DNA of 64,000 nucleotides from Burkholderiales bacterium (GTDB lineage Bacteria; Pseudomonadota; Gammaproteobacteria; Burkholderiales; SG8-41). The number at the start of each line of letters is the position of its first letter. Positions within the stretch are counted from its first letter, which is position 1. The DNA is taken from positions 147,307-211,306 of the forward strand of contig JAIETP010000020.1 in NCBI GenBank assembly GCA_019744975.1. The letters run 5' to 3'. Made by a program: the position numbers and the translations under genes. The notes under the pieces were generated by a model, which worked only from the letters and a program-made list of their open reading frames with translations, was not told the origin of the DNA and ran no database searches. Of this stretch, positions 24,212-33,756 are shown one piece after another.

Positions 24212-24742
24212 ATGGAAACCGAGATGGAAAAAATTTCAACACTGATGGATGGCGAGGCAGTCGGGCAAGAGGCGCACCAGGCCATGTTGCGACTCAAGGA
24301 TACCGGCAGTGCCCGCGAAACCTGGGCTGCATATCACCTGATCGGTGATGTGATGCGTGGCGATGCTTCGCCGGCGTTTGACGTGTCACAGCGGGTGGCG
24401 GCTGCCATCGCAGATGAGCCGACGGTCATGGCACCGCGATCGTCACGGACCGGCAAACCGATGACTTATGCACTGTCCGCGGCGGCTTCGGTTTCGGCCA
24501 TTGCCGTGGTCGGCTGGATGGCCTTTTCCACGGCCACCTTTACCAATCCGCCGGTGGATGTTGCGCGGGCTCCGGCTCCGGCAGTGGCAGTGGCACAACC
24601 GGAAGCCCAGCTGGTCAGTTCGCCCAGTGATGGCCAGATGAACGAATACCTGCTGGCGCATCAGGGTGTGTCGCCCAGCACCAGCCTGCAGGGCGTTGCA
24701 CCGTACATCCGCACCATTTCCACGGCATCTGCGGGTCGCTGA
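24212..24742 (+). CDS. rseA: Anti-sigma-E factor RseA/MucA
   Basis: The 176-residue protein starts one base after rpoE ends. The N-terminal cytoplasmic part (EKISTLMDGEAV, WAAYHLIGDVMRG) is the sigma-binding RseA domain, then comes one membrane segment (about residues 88-108, YALSAAASVSAIAVVGWMAF), and a periplasmic tail rich in Ala, Pro and Val. In this family the protein holds sigma-E at the membrane until DegS-type cleavage releases it. Confidence 0.93.
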   Translation: METEMEKISTLMDGEAVGQEAHQAMLRLKDTGSARETWAAYHLIGDVMRGDASPAFDVSQRVAAAIADEPTVMAPRSSRTGKPMTYALSAAASVSAIAVVGWMAFSTATFTNPPVDVARAPAPAVAVAQPEAQLVSSPSDGQMNEYLLAHQGVSPSTSLQGVAPYIRTISTASAGR

Positions 24743-24748
24743 AACAAC

Positions 24749-25732
24749 ATGAAATTCTGCTGGATGCTTGTACTCATATTGCTGCCGGGTGTCGCGGTGG
24801 CGGAGGAGAATTCACGGGAAGCGCTGGCCATGCTGGAAAAGATGGCGGAGGCCAGCCGCAAGGTCAATTATTCCGGCACCTTCATGTTCCAGCACGGCGG
24901 GCAGTCCGAAACATCAAGCATTGCACATTTCGTCAATCCGGCTGGTGGTGTGCTGGAACGACTGGAAACCCTGGATGGCCCGGCCCGCGAAGTGATCCGC
25001 ACCAACGACCAGGTGACCTGTTATTTGCCCGGCAGCAAGGTGGTGCTGGTTGATCCACGGGGTTCCCGGCAGTTCCCGGTACGCGTCGAGCAAATCCAGG
25101 AAATCGTGCAGCATTACCGCGTGGTCAAAGGCGAGATGGATCGCGTGGCGGGTCATGAATGCCAGTGGGTGGCGTTGTTGCCCAGGGATGCCTTGCGTTA
25201 CACCCGGCGTTTCTGCGCCGAGGTTGGCACCGGATTACCCTTGCGGGCACGTACATTGAACGAAAAAAACGAGATTCTGGAGTCATTCGCCTTTGCCACG
25301 CTGACCCTCGGCGGGTCTTTCCGGCGTGAACTGGTGCAATCGAAATATGCCTTGGTCAGTACCAAGCAGAATTGGCGGGTGGATCGTTCGGCGTTGACGG
25401 CCGGTGACAGCGGTGACTCGGGCTGGATTGTGGGCAATCAACCCGCAGGATTTCGCAAACTGATGGAACTGCGGCGTTCGATGGTCGGCAAGAAGGGCAC
25501 CGTTTCACACCTGGTGTATTCGGACGGCTTGGCCGCAGTCTCCATATTCATCGAACCCGGCGCTGCCCCCGATGGCAAGCAGGTGCTGCGGCATCAGGGC
25601 GCGGTACATATCTACAGCCGCGTGATTTCCGGCCACACGGTCACCGTGCTGGGCGAAACCCCGGCGGAAACCGTGATGCGCTTTGCGCGTGCGCTGGAGC
25701 CCAGGACCACGACTGCAGTCCAGCAGCGCTGA
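24749..25732 (+). CDS. rseB: Sigma-E regulatory protein RseB/MucB
   Basis: The 327-residue protein has a signal peptide (MKFCWMLVLILLPGVAVAEE). The mature part starts with EALAMLEKMAEASRKVNYSG, the hallmark of the MucB/RseB N-terminal domain, a lipoprotein-carrier-like fold that binds RseA and misplaced lipoproteins or LPS. The C-terminal domain includes HLVYSDGLAAVSIFIEPG and the terminal helix with VLGETPAETVMRFARALEP. It lies 6 bases behind rseA. Confidence 0.95.
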   Translation: MKFCWMLVLILLPGVAVAEENSREALAMLEKMAEASRKVNYSGTFMFQHGGQSETSSIAHFVNPAGGVLERLETLDGPAREVIRTNDQVTCYLPGSKVVLVDPRGSRQFPVRVEQIQEIVQHYRVVKGEMDRVAGHECQWVALLPRDALRYTRRFCAEVGTGLPLRARTLNEKNEILESFAFATLTLGGSFRRELVQSKYALVSTKQNWRVDRSALTAGDSGDSGWIVGNQPAGFRKLMELRRSMVGKKGTVSHLVYSDGLAAVSIFIEPGAAPDGKQVLRHQGAVHIYSRVISGHTVTVLGETPAETVMRFARALEPRTTTAVQQR

Positions 25733-25801
25733 TCGTATTCGCCGTATTTTCCGTAGTCCAAATCCCGGTTACCATCCATGCACTTCCAGGAAAGGCTGAA
25801 C

Positions 25802-27235
25802 ATGTTCAGATCTCTCGTGCAGATGTTGTGCCTGTCGTTTTGCCTGCTTGCGCCTCTGCAATCCGCCGCGCAACTTCCCGATTTCACCGATCTGGTGGAA
25901 AAACAGGGCCCTGCGGTGGTCAACATCAGCACCACCCAGGCGGCGAGCCGCAACGCGTTGTCGCCGCAAATGCCGCAACTGGACGAGAACGACCCCCTGT
26001 ACGAATTTTTCCGCCGATTCATGCCGAACCAGCCGGGGCCTGGCCAGTCCCCCGGGCAGCCGAATCCGGGGCCGCGCGGATTTCAGACGCAGTCACTGGG
26101 CTCGGGGTTCATCATCAGCGCCGACGGTTACATCCTGACCAATGCACATGTCATCGATTCCGCGGAAGAAGTCACGGTGCGCTTGACCGACAAGCGTGAA
26201 TTCAAGGCCAAGGTCATCGGCGCCGATCGGCGGACGGACGTGGCGCTGATCAAGATCGAAGCAAGCGCGCTGCCGATGGTGCGTTTCGGCGATCCGGCAA
26301 AACTCAAGGTGGGTGAATGGGTGGTTGCCATCGGTTCACCATTCGGTTTTGACAACACGGTGACGGCGGGCATCGTCAGCGCCAAGGGCCGCTCGCTGCC
26401 GCAGGAAAATTTTGTGCCCTTTATCCAGACCGATGTTGCGGTGAACCCCGGCAATTCGGGCGGTCCCTTGTTCAACCTCAGGGGCGAGGTGGTCGGCATC
26501 AATTCGCAGATTTACAGCCGCACCGGCGGCTTCATGGGCTTGTCCTTCGCGATCCCGATCGACGTGGCCAATAACATTGCCCAGCAGTTGCGCACCACGG
26601 GCAAGGTGACACGTGGCCGCATTGGTGTGGTCATTCAACCGGTGACCAAGGAACTGGCTGATGGTTTCGGGCTGGCTAAAGCACAGGGCGCGCTGGTCAA
26701 CTCGGTCGAGAAAGGTGGTCCGGCGGACAAGGCCGGCATCGAGGCCGGCGACGTGATCCTCCGTTTCGACGGCAAACCGGTGGAGGCTTCCGAGGATCTG
26801 CCGCGTATTGTCGGCGGCACCAAGCCAGGCAGCAAAATCGCGATCCAGGTATGGCGCAACAAAGCCGCCCGGGATTTGCAGGTGGTCGTGGCCGAATTGT
26901 CCGACGAACGTCCGGGCCGGCAGGCGCGCGGCAGCAAACCGCAGCCGCCTGCAGCAACCCAGTTCGGCATGGGTCTGGCCGAACTGAGTGATGCGCAAAA
27001 GAAGGAACTGAAGGTCGAGGGCGGCGTTTTTGTCGACAGCGTGCAGGGTGCTGCGGCCCAGGCCGGAATACGGCGTGGTGATGTCATTCTCGGCGTCAAC
27101 AACCAGGACGTGAAGTCGGTCGAGCAGTTCCGTCAACTGATGGCAGGCATGGACAAGGGGCGGATTGTTGCACTGCTGGTCCGGCGCGGGGCCAATTCGC
27201 TGTATATCCCGTTCCGCATCGACGGGAATGGCTGA
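25802..27235 (+). CDS. mucD: Periplasmic serine protease DegP/MucD (DegQ family)
   Basis: The start at 25802 follows GGAAAGG at a good distance; an in-frame ATG at 25778 would place that site inside the gene. The 477-residue protein has a signal peptide ending at AQ-LPD, a trypsin-like domain with His in TNAHVID, Asp in RTDVALIKIE and Ser in GNSGGPLF, and two PDZ domains (GRIGVVIQPV and about residue 365 on, QFGMGLAELSDAQK). A proline/glutamine-rich loop (PNQPGPGQSPGQPNPGP) precedes the His strand. It degrades or refolds damaged envelope proteins and is under sigma-E control in relatives. Confidence 0.95.
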   Translation: MFRSLVQMLCLSFCLLAPLQSAAQLPDFTDLVEKQGPAVVNISTTQAASRNALSPQMPQLDENDPLYEFFRRFMPNQPGPGQSPGQPNPGPRGFQTQSLGSGFIISADGYILTNAHVIDSAEEVTVRLTDKREFKAKVIGADRRTDVALIKIEASALPMVRFGDPAKLKVGEWVVAIGSPFGFDNTVTAGIVSAKGRSLPQENFVPFIQTDVAVNPGNSGGPLFNLRGEVVGINSQIYSRTGGFMGLSFAIPIDVANNIAQQLRTTGKVTRGRIGVVIQPVTKELADGFGLAKAQGALVNSVEKGGPADKAGIEAGDVILRFDGKPVEASEDLPRIVGGTKPGSKIAIQVWRNKAARDLQVVVAELSDERPGRQARGSKPQPPAATQFGMGLAELSDAQKKELKVEGGVFVDSVQGAAAQAGIRRGDVILGVNNQDVKSVEQFRQLMAGMDKGRIVALLVRRGANSLYIPFRIDGNG

Positions 27236-27485
27236 TTCCGGTGGTGTAACCCTGACCTTGTATAGCAGGACCTGGTGCCATCTTTGTGACGACATGCTGG
27301 CGGGTCTGCGGATTTTGCAGGCCCGCCAGCCGTTTGCGCTGAACATTGTCGATGTCGACAGCCAGCCCGCGCTTGAGCAACGGTTTGGGGAGTTTGTGCC
27401 GGTGCTGATGCACGGCGAACGGGAGCTCTGCCATTACCACCTTGATGTAGCGGTTGTTACTGATTACTTGCGGGATTTCCGCTAA
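27228..27485 (+). CDS. Glutaredoxin-like thioredoxin-fold protein (DUF836)
   Basis: The ATG at 27228 overlaps the mucD stop by 8 bases. The 85-residue product begins with [16 protein letters not shown], a CxxC active site in a thioredoxin fold, and contains the cis-proline in [11 protein letters not shown]836/glutaredoxin-like proteins occur at this place, between mucD and lepA, in many betaproteobacteria. It probably acts in thiol-disulfide exchange in the cytoplasm; a specific partner is not known. Confidence 0.85.
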   Translation: MADSGGVTLTLYSRTWCHLCDDMLAGLRILQARQPFALNIVDVDSQPALEQRFGEFVPVLMHGERELCHYHLDVAVVTDYLRDFR

Positions 27486-27510
27486 AATACGCGGCCTTAC
27501 GAACGGAACG

Positions 27511-27542
27511 GGGCACTCCGGGAGACCTTGAGTGCCCTTTTT
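27511..27542 (+). terminator. Rho-independent terminator before lepA
   Basis: GGGCACTC (27511-27518) pairs perfectly with GAGTGCCC (27530-27537), followed by TTTTTGTT. It separates the rpoE operon from lepA. As lepA begins 39 bases later, any lepA promoter is upstream of the hairpin or overlaps it, in which case the hairpin lies in the leader. Confidence 0.8.
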
Positions 27543-27580
27543 GTTGGCTTCTGCCGGACCTTGTTGGACCGCACACCGCA

Positions 27581-29371
27581 ATGCAGCACATCCGCAATTT
27601 TTCCATCATCGCGCATATCGACCACGGCAAATCGACGCTGGCGGATCGTTTTATCCAGCATTGCGGCGGTTTGTCCGACCGCGAGATGGAATCCCAGGTG
27701 CTCGATTCCATGGATCTGGAGCGGGAGCGGGGCATCACCATCAAGGCCCAGACCGCATCACTGGCCTATCTCGCCCGCGACGGGCAAACCTACCAGTTGA
27801 ACCTGATCGACACACCCGGACACGTCGACTTTTCCTACGAAGTGTCACGCTCGCTGGCGGCCTGTGAGGGTGCGCTGCTGGTGGTGGATGCCTCGCAGGG
27901 CGTCGAAGCGCAGACGGTAGCCAACTGCTACACGGCCATTGAGCTGGGCGTCGAAGTGGTGCCGGTGCTGAACAAGATGGATCTGCCGCAGGTCGAGCCT
28001 GAACGCGTGGCGCTGGAAATTGAAGACATCATCGGTATTCCGGCGAAAGACGCGGTCAGGGTCAGCGCCAAGAGCGGAGAAGGGATTGCCGATGTTCTCG
28101 AAGCGGTGGTGCACCAGATGCCGCCGCCCAAGGGTGACCCCGCGGCGCCGCTGAAAGCGTTGATCATTGACTCATGGTTCGACAACTACGTCGGCGTGGT
28201 GATGCTGGTGCGGGTGGTTGATGGTGAACTGAAACCCAAGGATCGCATCCTGCTGATGGCCGGCGGTGGTAATTTCCTCTGCGAACAGGTTGGCAAGTTC
28301 ACGCCGAAATCGCAATCCATGGAACGTCTGGCTGCCGGTGAAGTGGGATTTGTCATCGCCGGCATCAAGGAGCTGCAGGCGGCCAAGGTGGGCGATACGC
28401 TGACGCTGGTGAACAATCCGGCCGTGGCGGCGTTGCCCGGTTTCAAGGAAATCAAGCCCCAGGTGTTCGCCGGATTGTATCCGGTGGAATCCAATGAGTA
28501 TGAGGCGCTGCGCGACGCACTGGAAAAGCTGCATCTGAACGACTCCTCGCTGCGTTTTGAACCGGAATCGTCGCAGGCGCTGGGTTTCGGTTTCCGCTGC
28601 GGCTTCCTCGGACTGCTGCACATGGACATTGTGCAGGAGCGCCTCGAGCGCGAATACAACATGTCGCTGATCACCACCGCGCCCACGGTGGTCTACCAGG
28701 TGGCGACACGCGACGGCAATGTGGTCGAAATCGAGAACCCGTCGCGGCTGCCCGAGGTCACGCAGATTCTGGAAATCCGTGAACCAATCATCACCGCTTC
28801 GATACTGGTGCCTAGTGATTATGTCGGTCCGGTAATGACGCTGTGCACCGAAAAACGCGGTGCGCAGCGCAACATGCAATACCTGGGTCGGCAGGTGATG
28901 CTGACTTACGAATTGCCGCTGAACGAGGTGGTGATGGACTTTTTTGACCGCCTGAAATCAGTATCGCGCGGTTATGCCTCCCTGGACTATGATTTCCTCG
29001 AATATCGCGCCGGTGATTTGGTGCGACTCGACATACTGATCAACAGTGAGCGGGTGGACGCGTTGTCACTGATCGTACACCGCGCCAATGCGCTGTATCG
29101 CGGACGCGACGTGGCGGCGCGGATGCGCAAGCTGATTCCGCGCCAGATGTTCGATATCGCAATACAGGCGGCGATCGGCGCCCATATCATCGCCCGCGAA
29201 ACCGTCAAAGCCATGCGCAAAAACGTGCTTGCCAAGTGTTACGGTGGTGATATCTCGCGCAAGAAAAAACTGCTTGAAAAGCAGAAGGCCGGCAAGAAGC
29301 GCATGAAGCAGGTTGGTACCGTCGAAATACCGCAGGAGGCTTTCCTCGCCATCCTGCAGGTCGACAAATAA
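27581..29371 (+). CDS. lepA: Translation elongation factor 4 (LepA), back-translocating GTPase
   Basis: The 596-residue length is standard. GTPase motifs are [10 protein letters not shown] (G1), [11 protein letters not shown] (G3) and NKMDLP (G4), and the effector region includes [12 protein letters not shown]. The family-specific C-terminal region has [18 protein letters not shown] and the basic tail [18 protein letters not shown]. It binds ribosomes and is thought to aid initiation or retranslocation under stress. lepB follows after 12 bases. Confidence 0.98.
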   Translation: MQHIRNFSIIAHIDHGKSTLADRFIQHCGGLSDREMESQVLDSMDLERERGITIKAQTASLAYLARDGQTYQLNLIDTPGHVDFSYEVSRSLAACEGALLVVDASQGVEAQTVANCYTAIELGVEVVPVLNKMDLPQVEPERVALEIEDIIGIPAKDAVRVSAKSGEGIADVLEAVVHQMPPPKGDPAAPLKALIIDSWFDNYVGVVMLVRVVDGELKPKDRILLMAGGGNFLCEQVGKFTPKSQSMERLAAGEVGFVIAGIKELQAAKVGDTLTLVNNPAVAALPGFKEIKPQVFAGLYPVESNEYEALRDALEKLHLNDSSLRFEPESSQALGFGFRCGFLGLLHMDIVQERLEREYNMSLITTAPTVVYQVATRDGNVVEIENPSRLPEVTQILEIREPIITASILVPSDYVGPVMTLCTEKRGAQRNMQYLGRQVMLTYELPLNEVVMDFFDRLKSVSRGYASLDYDFLEYRAGDLVRLDILINSERVDALSLIVHRANALYRGRDVAARMRKLIPRQMFDIAIQAAIGAHIIARETVKAMRKNVLAKCYGGDISRKKKLLEKQKAGKKRMKQVGTVEIPQEAFLAILQVDK

Positions 29372-29383
29372 CGGAGGGGCGCC

Positions 29384-30187
29384 TTGAATTTTGCTTTGAT
29401 CATGCTGGTCCTGCTGCTGCTTACCGGCGTCGTGTGGCTGGCCGAGGCGCTGTATTTTCGCAAACATCGCGTCGACGGCGAGCAGCAGCCGTGGTGGATC
29501 GAGTATCCGGCCAGTTTTTTCCCGGTAATCCTGGTGGTATTTGTGCTGCGTTCATTCCTGGTCGAACCGTTCAAGATTCCCTCGGGTTCGATGCTGCCCA
29601 CCCTGCTGGTGGGGGATTTCATCCTGGTCAACAAATTCACCTACGGCATTCGTCTGCCGGTGGTTAATACACGGCTGATTGCGGTCAATGAGCCGCAGCG
29701 CGGCGAAGTCATGGTGTTCCGCTACCCGGAAAACCCGGCGCTGGATTACATCAAGCGGGTGGTTGGCGTGCCCGGCGATGACCTTGTCTACAGCAACAAA
29801 CGCCTGACCATCAACGGCCGCGAAGTGCCGCTGAAGGCGGACGGTGAATTCAATTATCTTGAGGGCGGACTCAATTTTATCGCCACCAGCCGGTTCCAGG
29901 AACGCCTGGGTGAACACCCGCACTCGGTGCTGGTGCAGGCCGCCGTACCACCAGTGCAACTGAGCGGGGTGCAGCGCTTTCCCTTCCGCGACAATTGTGC
30001 ATACAATGAGTCGGGTTTCCGGTGCAAAGTGCCCGAGCAGCATTACTTCCTGATGGGCGATAATCGGGACAGCAGCAGCGACAGCCGTTACTGGGGTTTT
30101 GTGCCGGAGAAGAATATTGTTGGCAGGGCATTTCTGATTTGGTGGAACTTCGACGACCTGAGGCGCATAGGGAACTCGATTAACTGA
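29384..30187 (+). CDS. lepB: Signal peptidase I
   Basis: The start is a TTG preceded by GGAGGGG at 29373-29379, giving a first membrane segment FALIMLVLLLLTGVVWLA. A second hydrophobic segment (FFPVILVVFVLRSF) precedes the active site. The catalytic Ser is S69 in IPSGSMLPTLLVGD, the general-base Lys is in LDYIKRVVGVPGDD, and the third box is LMGDNRDSSSDSRYWGFV. The enzyme removes signal peptides of exported proteins such as those in this window. Length 267 residues. Confidence 0.97.
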   Translation: MNFALIMLVLLLLTGVVWLAEALYFRKHRVDGEQQPWWIEYPASFFPVILVVFVLRSFLVEPFKIPSGSMLPTLLVGDFILVNKFTYGIRLPVVNTRLIAVNEPQRGEVMVFRYPENPALDYIKRVVGVPGDDLVYSNKRLTINGREVPLKADGEFNYLEGGLNFIATSRFQERLGEHPHSVLVQAAVPPVQLSGVQRFPFRDNCAYNESGFRCKVPEQHYFLMGDNRDSSSDSRYWGFVPEKNIVGRAFLIWWNFDDLRRIGNSIN

Positions 30188-30206
30188 CATGGATGGGGAG
30201 GTCACG

Positions 30207-30563
30207 ATGCACAAGCAGCGCGGAATTACGCTCACTGGATTTCTGGTTTTTGCGGGGCTTGCGATCGCAGCCCTGTTGCTCGGTTTCAAGATCGGGCCGG
30301 CTTACATGGAGTACGCGACCATCCAGAAAACAATGCGTGCCCTGGCAGCGGAGCCTTCAATGAAAACGGCGTCGCGTGGCGAATTCAACAGCGCCTGGAA
30401 TGCCCGTGCCGGCATTGACAACATCAAGGCCATTGGTTACGACGACATCCAGATTGAGAAAGACGGTTCGGGCATCGTGCTCAGTGCCGAGTATTCCGTA
30501 CGTGTGCCGCTGTTCTACAACCTCAGCGCGCTGATGGAATTCAAACCCCGGTCCGATCAGTAG
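30207..30563 (+). CDS. DUF4845 membrane protein between lepB and rnc
   Basis: The start at 30207 is preceded by GGGGAGG and gives 118 residues. A prepilin-like N-terminus (MHKQRGITLTGFLVFAGLAI) includes one membrane segment, followed by a periplasmic alpha/beta domain with KIGPAYMEYATIQKTM and VRVPLFYNLSALMEF. DUF4845 proteins are found at exactly this place in many betaproteobacteria; their function is not established. The resemblance of the N-terminus to type IV pilins is noted but the processing-site Gly-Phe arrangement is not convincing. Confidence 0.9.
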   Translation: MHKQRGITLTGFLVFAGLAIAALLLGFKIGPAYMEYATIQKTMRALAAEPSMKTASRGEFNSAWNARAGIDNIKAIGYDDIQIEKDGSGIVLSAEYSVRVPLFYNLSALMEFKPRSDQ

Positions 30564-30570
30564 CCGGCGG

Positions 30571-31260
30571 TTGAACGCATCGCCGGCTGTGGACCCGGAC
30601 ACCGTCAGCGGGAATATCGGGCATCAATTCCGGGATCCGGGCCTGCTGCGGCGGGCGCTGACCCATCGCTCCTACGGCGCCGATCACAACGAACGCCTGG
30701 AATATCTGGGCGACAGCATCGTCAATTGCGTCATCGCGCTGGAGCTTTATGAACGTTTTCCCGGTTTGAGTGAAGGCGAACTCTCCCGTCTGCGCGCCAA
30801 TCTGGTCAACCAGCAATCCCTGCATGGCATCGCGCAGCAGCTGCGTATCGGCGAATACCTGCTGCTTGGCGAGGGGGAACTCAAAAGCGGCGGCGCGCAG
30901 CGCCCGTCGATACTCGCCGACAGCGTGGAGGCAATTCTCGGCGCTGTCATGCTGGATGGCGGATTCACAGCAGCCCAAGACGTCGTGCGCCGGCTTTTTG
31001 CCGGCAGCCTCGCCGGGATCAATCCCAATGTCAGTGGCAAGGACGCCAAAACCATGTTGCAGGAATTTACCCAGGGCCGTGGCATCGCCCTGCCGGTGTA
31101 TACGCTGCTCGGCACCCAAGGGCATGCCCATGCCCAGACTTTCCAGGTGCAATGCGCGATTGACGAACTGAAGATCCGTACCGAAGGTCAGGGGGCCAGC
31201 CGGCGCGCCGCGGAGCAGGATGCGGCGGGCAAGGCCTGCGCGCTGGTGCTGCGGACATGA
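30571..31260 (+). CDS. rnc: Ribonuclease III
   Basis: A TTG at 30571 gives 229 residues; a GTG at 30589 is the alternative start. The RNase III signature ERLEYLGDSIVN carries the catalytic Glu and Asp, and the second acidic cluster is DSVEAILGAVMLDGG. The C-terminal double-stranded-RNA-binding domain runs from about residue 155 (DAKTMLQEFTQ) to the end (SRRAAEQDAAGKAC). It processes rRNA precursors and regulatory duplex RNA. The stop overlaps era by ATGA. Confidence 0.97.
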   Translation: MNASPAVDPDTVSGNIGHQFRDPGLLRRALTHRSYGADHNERLEYLGDSIVNCVIALELYERFPGLSEGELSRLRANLVNQQSLHGIAQQLRIGEYLLLGEGELKSGGAQRPSILADSVEAILGAVMLDGGFTAAQDVVRRLFAGSLAGINPNVSGKDAKTMLQEFTQGRGIALPVYTLLGTQGHAHAQTFQVQCAIDELKIRTEGQGASRRAAEQDAAGKACALVLRT

Positions 31261-32141
31261 CCGGCCACAGGTCGGGTTATGTGGCCATCATCGGCCGGCC
31301 GAACGTCGGCAAATCGACTCTGCTCAACCGTCTGGTTGGGCAGAAAATCAGCATTACTTCGCGGCGCCCCCAGACCACACGCCAGCGCATCATCGGCATC
31401 GTGACACGGCCTGCCGCCCAGTACGTTTTTGTTGATACCCCCGGTTTCCAGAATCGCCACGGCAGTGCGATGAATCGCCTGATGAACCGCAGCGTGTCGC
31501 GCAGCATTGCCGACGTCAATGTCATCGTCTGGGTGGTCGAGTCGCGGCATCTGACTGCGGAAGACAAAGTGGTGCTGGGCTTGCTGCAGGATTGCGCGCC
31601 GGTGGTGATTGCCGTCAACAAGATCGACGAACTGTCCAACAAGAACGAACTGCTGCCGTTCATGCAGGAACTGGAGGCGCTGGCACATCCGGCGGCGATT
31701 GTTCCTGTTTCCGCCAAAAACGGCGTCGGCGCCGACAACCTGCTGGAGGCTATCGCCGGTTTGCTGCCGGAGCAGGAGCGCCTGTATGCGGAAGATGAAA
31801 TCACCACCGCCAGCGAACGCACCCTGGCCGCCGAGCTGGTGCGCGAAAAACTGTTCCGGCTGCTCGGTGAGGAACTGCCGTATTCGACGGCCGTGGAAAT
31901 CGAAAAATTCGAAGTTGTCGATGGCCTGCGGCGCATCAATGCCGCCATCCTGGTCGACAAGTCCGGGCAAAAAGGTATTGTCATCGGCAAGGGCGGTGAA
32001 AAACTGAAGCAGATCGGGACCCAGGCGCGGCTGGACATGGAACGTTTGTTCGGCGGCAAGGTGTTCCTCGAGGTTTGGGTCAAGGTGAAATCAGGTTGGG
32101 CGGATGATGATGCCGTGTTGAAGCGCACGGGCATTGAATAA
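31257..32141 (+). CDS. era: GTPase Era, ribosome assembly
   Basis: The 294-residue protein has G1 GRPNVGKSTLLN, the switch I/II region with TTRQRIIGI and DTPGFQ, and NKIDEL as G4. The C-terminal KH domain contains GIVIGKGGEKLKQIG, the GxxG loop that binds the 3' end of 16S rRNA. The rnc-era-recO order is standard. An AT-rich 74-base spacer separates it from recO. Confidence 0.98.
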   Translation: MTGHRSGYVAIIGRPNVGKSTLLNRLVGQKISITSRRPQTTRQRIIGIVTRPAAQYVFVDTPGFQNRHGSAMNRLMNRSVSRSIADVNVIVWVVESRHLTAEDKVVLGLLQDCAPVVIAVNKIDELSNKNELLPFMQELEALAHPAAIVPVSAKNGVGADNLLEAIAGLLPEQERLYAEDEITTASERTLAAELVREKLFRLLGEELPYSTAVEIEKFEVVDGLRRINAAILVDKSGQKGIVIGKGGEKLKQIGTQARLDMERLFGGKVFLEVWVKVKSGWADDDAVLKRTGIE

Positions 32142-32215
32142 AATATATAATAAAATCATATACTTATATATGACTATTAAAGCCAGGCTGGAATTGGCGA
32201 CACCACAGCGCGACC
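32142..32215. other. AT-rich spacer between era and recO
   Basis: The first 40 bases are almost entirely A and T (AATATATAATAAAATCATA and an approximate palindrome CATATACTTATATATG), very unlike the flanking genes. TATAAT at 32146-32151 could be a -10 element for recO, without a clear -35. Related in composition to the AT-rich repeats described at 39.7, 47.9 and 57.0 kb. Confidence 0.4.
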
Positions 32216-32941
32216 ATGGCTGAGCGTGCCCGCCGCGACGGCCAGCCGGCGTATCTGCTGCATACCTACCCATACCGGGAAACCAGCCTGGTTGCCGAAA
32301 TCTATACCCGGGACACCGGGCGGGTGGCGCTGATCGCGCGCGGTGCGCGGCGGCCGCGATCGGCGCTGCGCGGCGTACTGATGGCTTTCCAGCCGCTGCT
32401 GCTTGCCTGGTCGGGCAAATCCGAACTCAAAACGTTGCACAAGGCCGAATGGCAGGGTGGTTACGTGCCGTTGCGCGGCCTCAGCCTGATCTGCGGCTTC
32501 TACCTGAATGAATTGCTGCTGAAACTGCTGCCGCGGGAGGATCCGCACGAGGCTTTGTTCGAGGCCTATGCCGCGGCACTCGCGCAATTGCCGACCGCGC
32601 AGGACCACGCCGCGGTGCTGCGCCGTTTCGAGCGCGTACTGCTGCGCGAACTGGGTTACGGCCTGGTGCTCGACCGCGAAGTCGCCGGTGGCCATCCGAT
32701 CGAGCCGGCGGCGCGTTATCGTTATGTGCCCGAGCGCGGGCCGCTGCCGGCACGTGAAGGCGGCGAACAAAGCGGCGTAGAATTGGCGGGGCAGACCTTG
32801 ATCGACATGGCCGTCGATCACTACGCGGATCCCCGGACGGTGCAGCAGAGCAAGGCGCTGATGCGCGCCCTGATCAATCATTGCCTGGGCCAGCAGACCT
32901 TGCACACACGGCAGTTGTTGCGCGATCTGCAGCAGTTGTAG
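32216..32941 (+). CDS. recO: DNA repair protein RecO
   Basis: The 241-residue protein begins with a typical OB-fold region (AYLLHTYPYRETSLVAEIYT, GRVALIARGARRPRSAL), then the helical zinc-less domain with LKTLHKAEW and ICGFYLNELLLKLLP. It assists RecF/RecR in loading RecA at gaps. The gene end contains a 9-base tandem duplication that repeats the stop codon (CAGTTGTAG twice). It is part of the rnc-era-recO-pdxJ-acpS group. Confidence 0.93.
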   Translation: MAERARRDGQPAYLLHTYPYRETSLVAEIYTRDTGRVALIARGARRPRSALRGVLMAFQPLLLAWSGKSELKTLHKAEWQGGYVPLRGLSLICGFYLNELLLKLLPREDPHEALFEAYAAALAQLPTAQDHAAVLRRFERVLLRELGYGLVLDREVAGGHPIEPAARYRYVPERGPLPAREGGEQSGVELAGQTLIDMAVDHYADPRTVQQSKALMRALINHCLGQQTLHTRQLLRDLQQL

Positions 32942-32994
32942 CAGTTGTAGTGTGGTAGCAATTCCGGCGTTCAAAATTATTTGCAACCGATGTC

Positions 32995-33756
32995 ATGACC
33001 AGGCTCAGCGTCAACCTCAACAAAGTCGCACTGCTGCGCAATTCGCGCAGCCTCGGCATCCCCGGCGTCACCCGCGCCGCACGCATCGTGCTGGAAGCGG
33101 GCGCCCATGGCATTACCGTGCATCCGCGCCCCGACGCACGGCACATCCGCAGTGCCGATGTGCATGATCTGGCGCAGCTGCTCAAATCCTCGCCGGCGGC
33201 TGAATTCAATATTGAAGGCAATCCTTTCGAGCCGCCGCTGCTCGAACTGGCGCGCGCAGTCCGGCCGCAGCAATGCACGCTGGTGCCGGATACCCCCGGC
33301 GCGTTTACCTCGGACCACGGCTGGAATATTGAACGTGATGCGTCACGGCTGCGACCGGTGGTGGACGAGCTGCATCAACTGGGCATCCGGGTCAGCCTGT
33401 TCATGGATCCGCTGCCGGAGATGATGGCCGCAGCAGCAGCAACCGGCGCGCAGCGCGTGGAACTGTATACCGAGCCTTATGCCCGCGCCTTTGGCACTGC
33501 CGGTGAGGCAGCCATGGTTCAAAAGTATGCGGCAGCAGCGCGCAGCGCACTGGCCGCCGGCCTGGGCGTCAACGCCGGTCACGACCTCAATCGCGACAAT
33601 TTGCCCCGTTTTCTGTCGGCAGTGCCGGGCGTGGATGAGGTTTCAATCGGCCACGCGCTGATTGCCGATGCGCTGGAACTGGGACTGGCGGCGACGGTCA
33701 GGGATTATTTACGGGTTATGGAGACAAAAGCGGGGGGAAGGGGGGCGGCAGGATGA
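32995..33756 (+). CDS. pdxJ: Pyridoxine 5'-phosphate synthase
   Basis: The 253-residue TIM-barrel protein joins 1-deoxyxylulose 5-phosphate and 3-amino-2-oxopropyl phosphate in vitamin B6 synthesis. Family motifs are LSVNLNKVALLRNSR at the start, GITVHPRPDARHI, FNIEGNP, VTLVPD-like QCTLVPDTPGAFTSDHGW, and AGLGVNAGHDLN near the end, where the active-site His lies. Its stop overlaps acpS by ATGA. Confidence 0.97.
   Translation: MTRLSVNLNKVALLRNSRSLGIPGVTRAARIVLEAGAHGITVHPRPDARHIRSADVHDLAQLLKSSPAAEFNIEGNPFEPPLLELARAVRPQQCTLVPDTPGAFTSDHGWNIERDASRLRPVVDELHQLGIRVSLFMDPLPEMMAAAAATGAQRVELYTEPYARAFGTAGEAAMVQKYAAAARSALAAGLGVNAGHDLNRDNLPRFLSAVPGVDEVSIGHALIADALELGLAATVRDYLRVMETKAGGRGAAG

Noticed and set aside
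30207-30563. DUF4845 protein as a type IV pilin
   Set aside because: The N-terminus is pilin-like but lacks a proper Gly-Phe/Met processing site with Glu5, and the gene is in the conserved lepB-rnc position.
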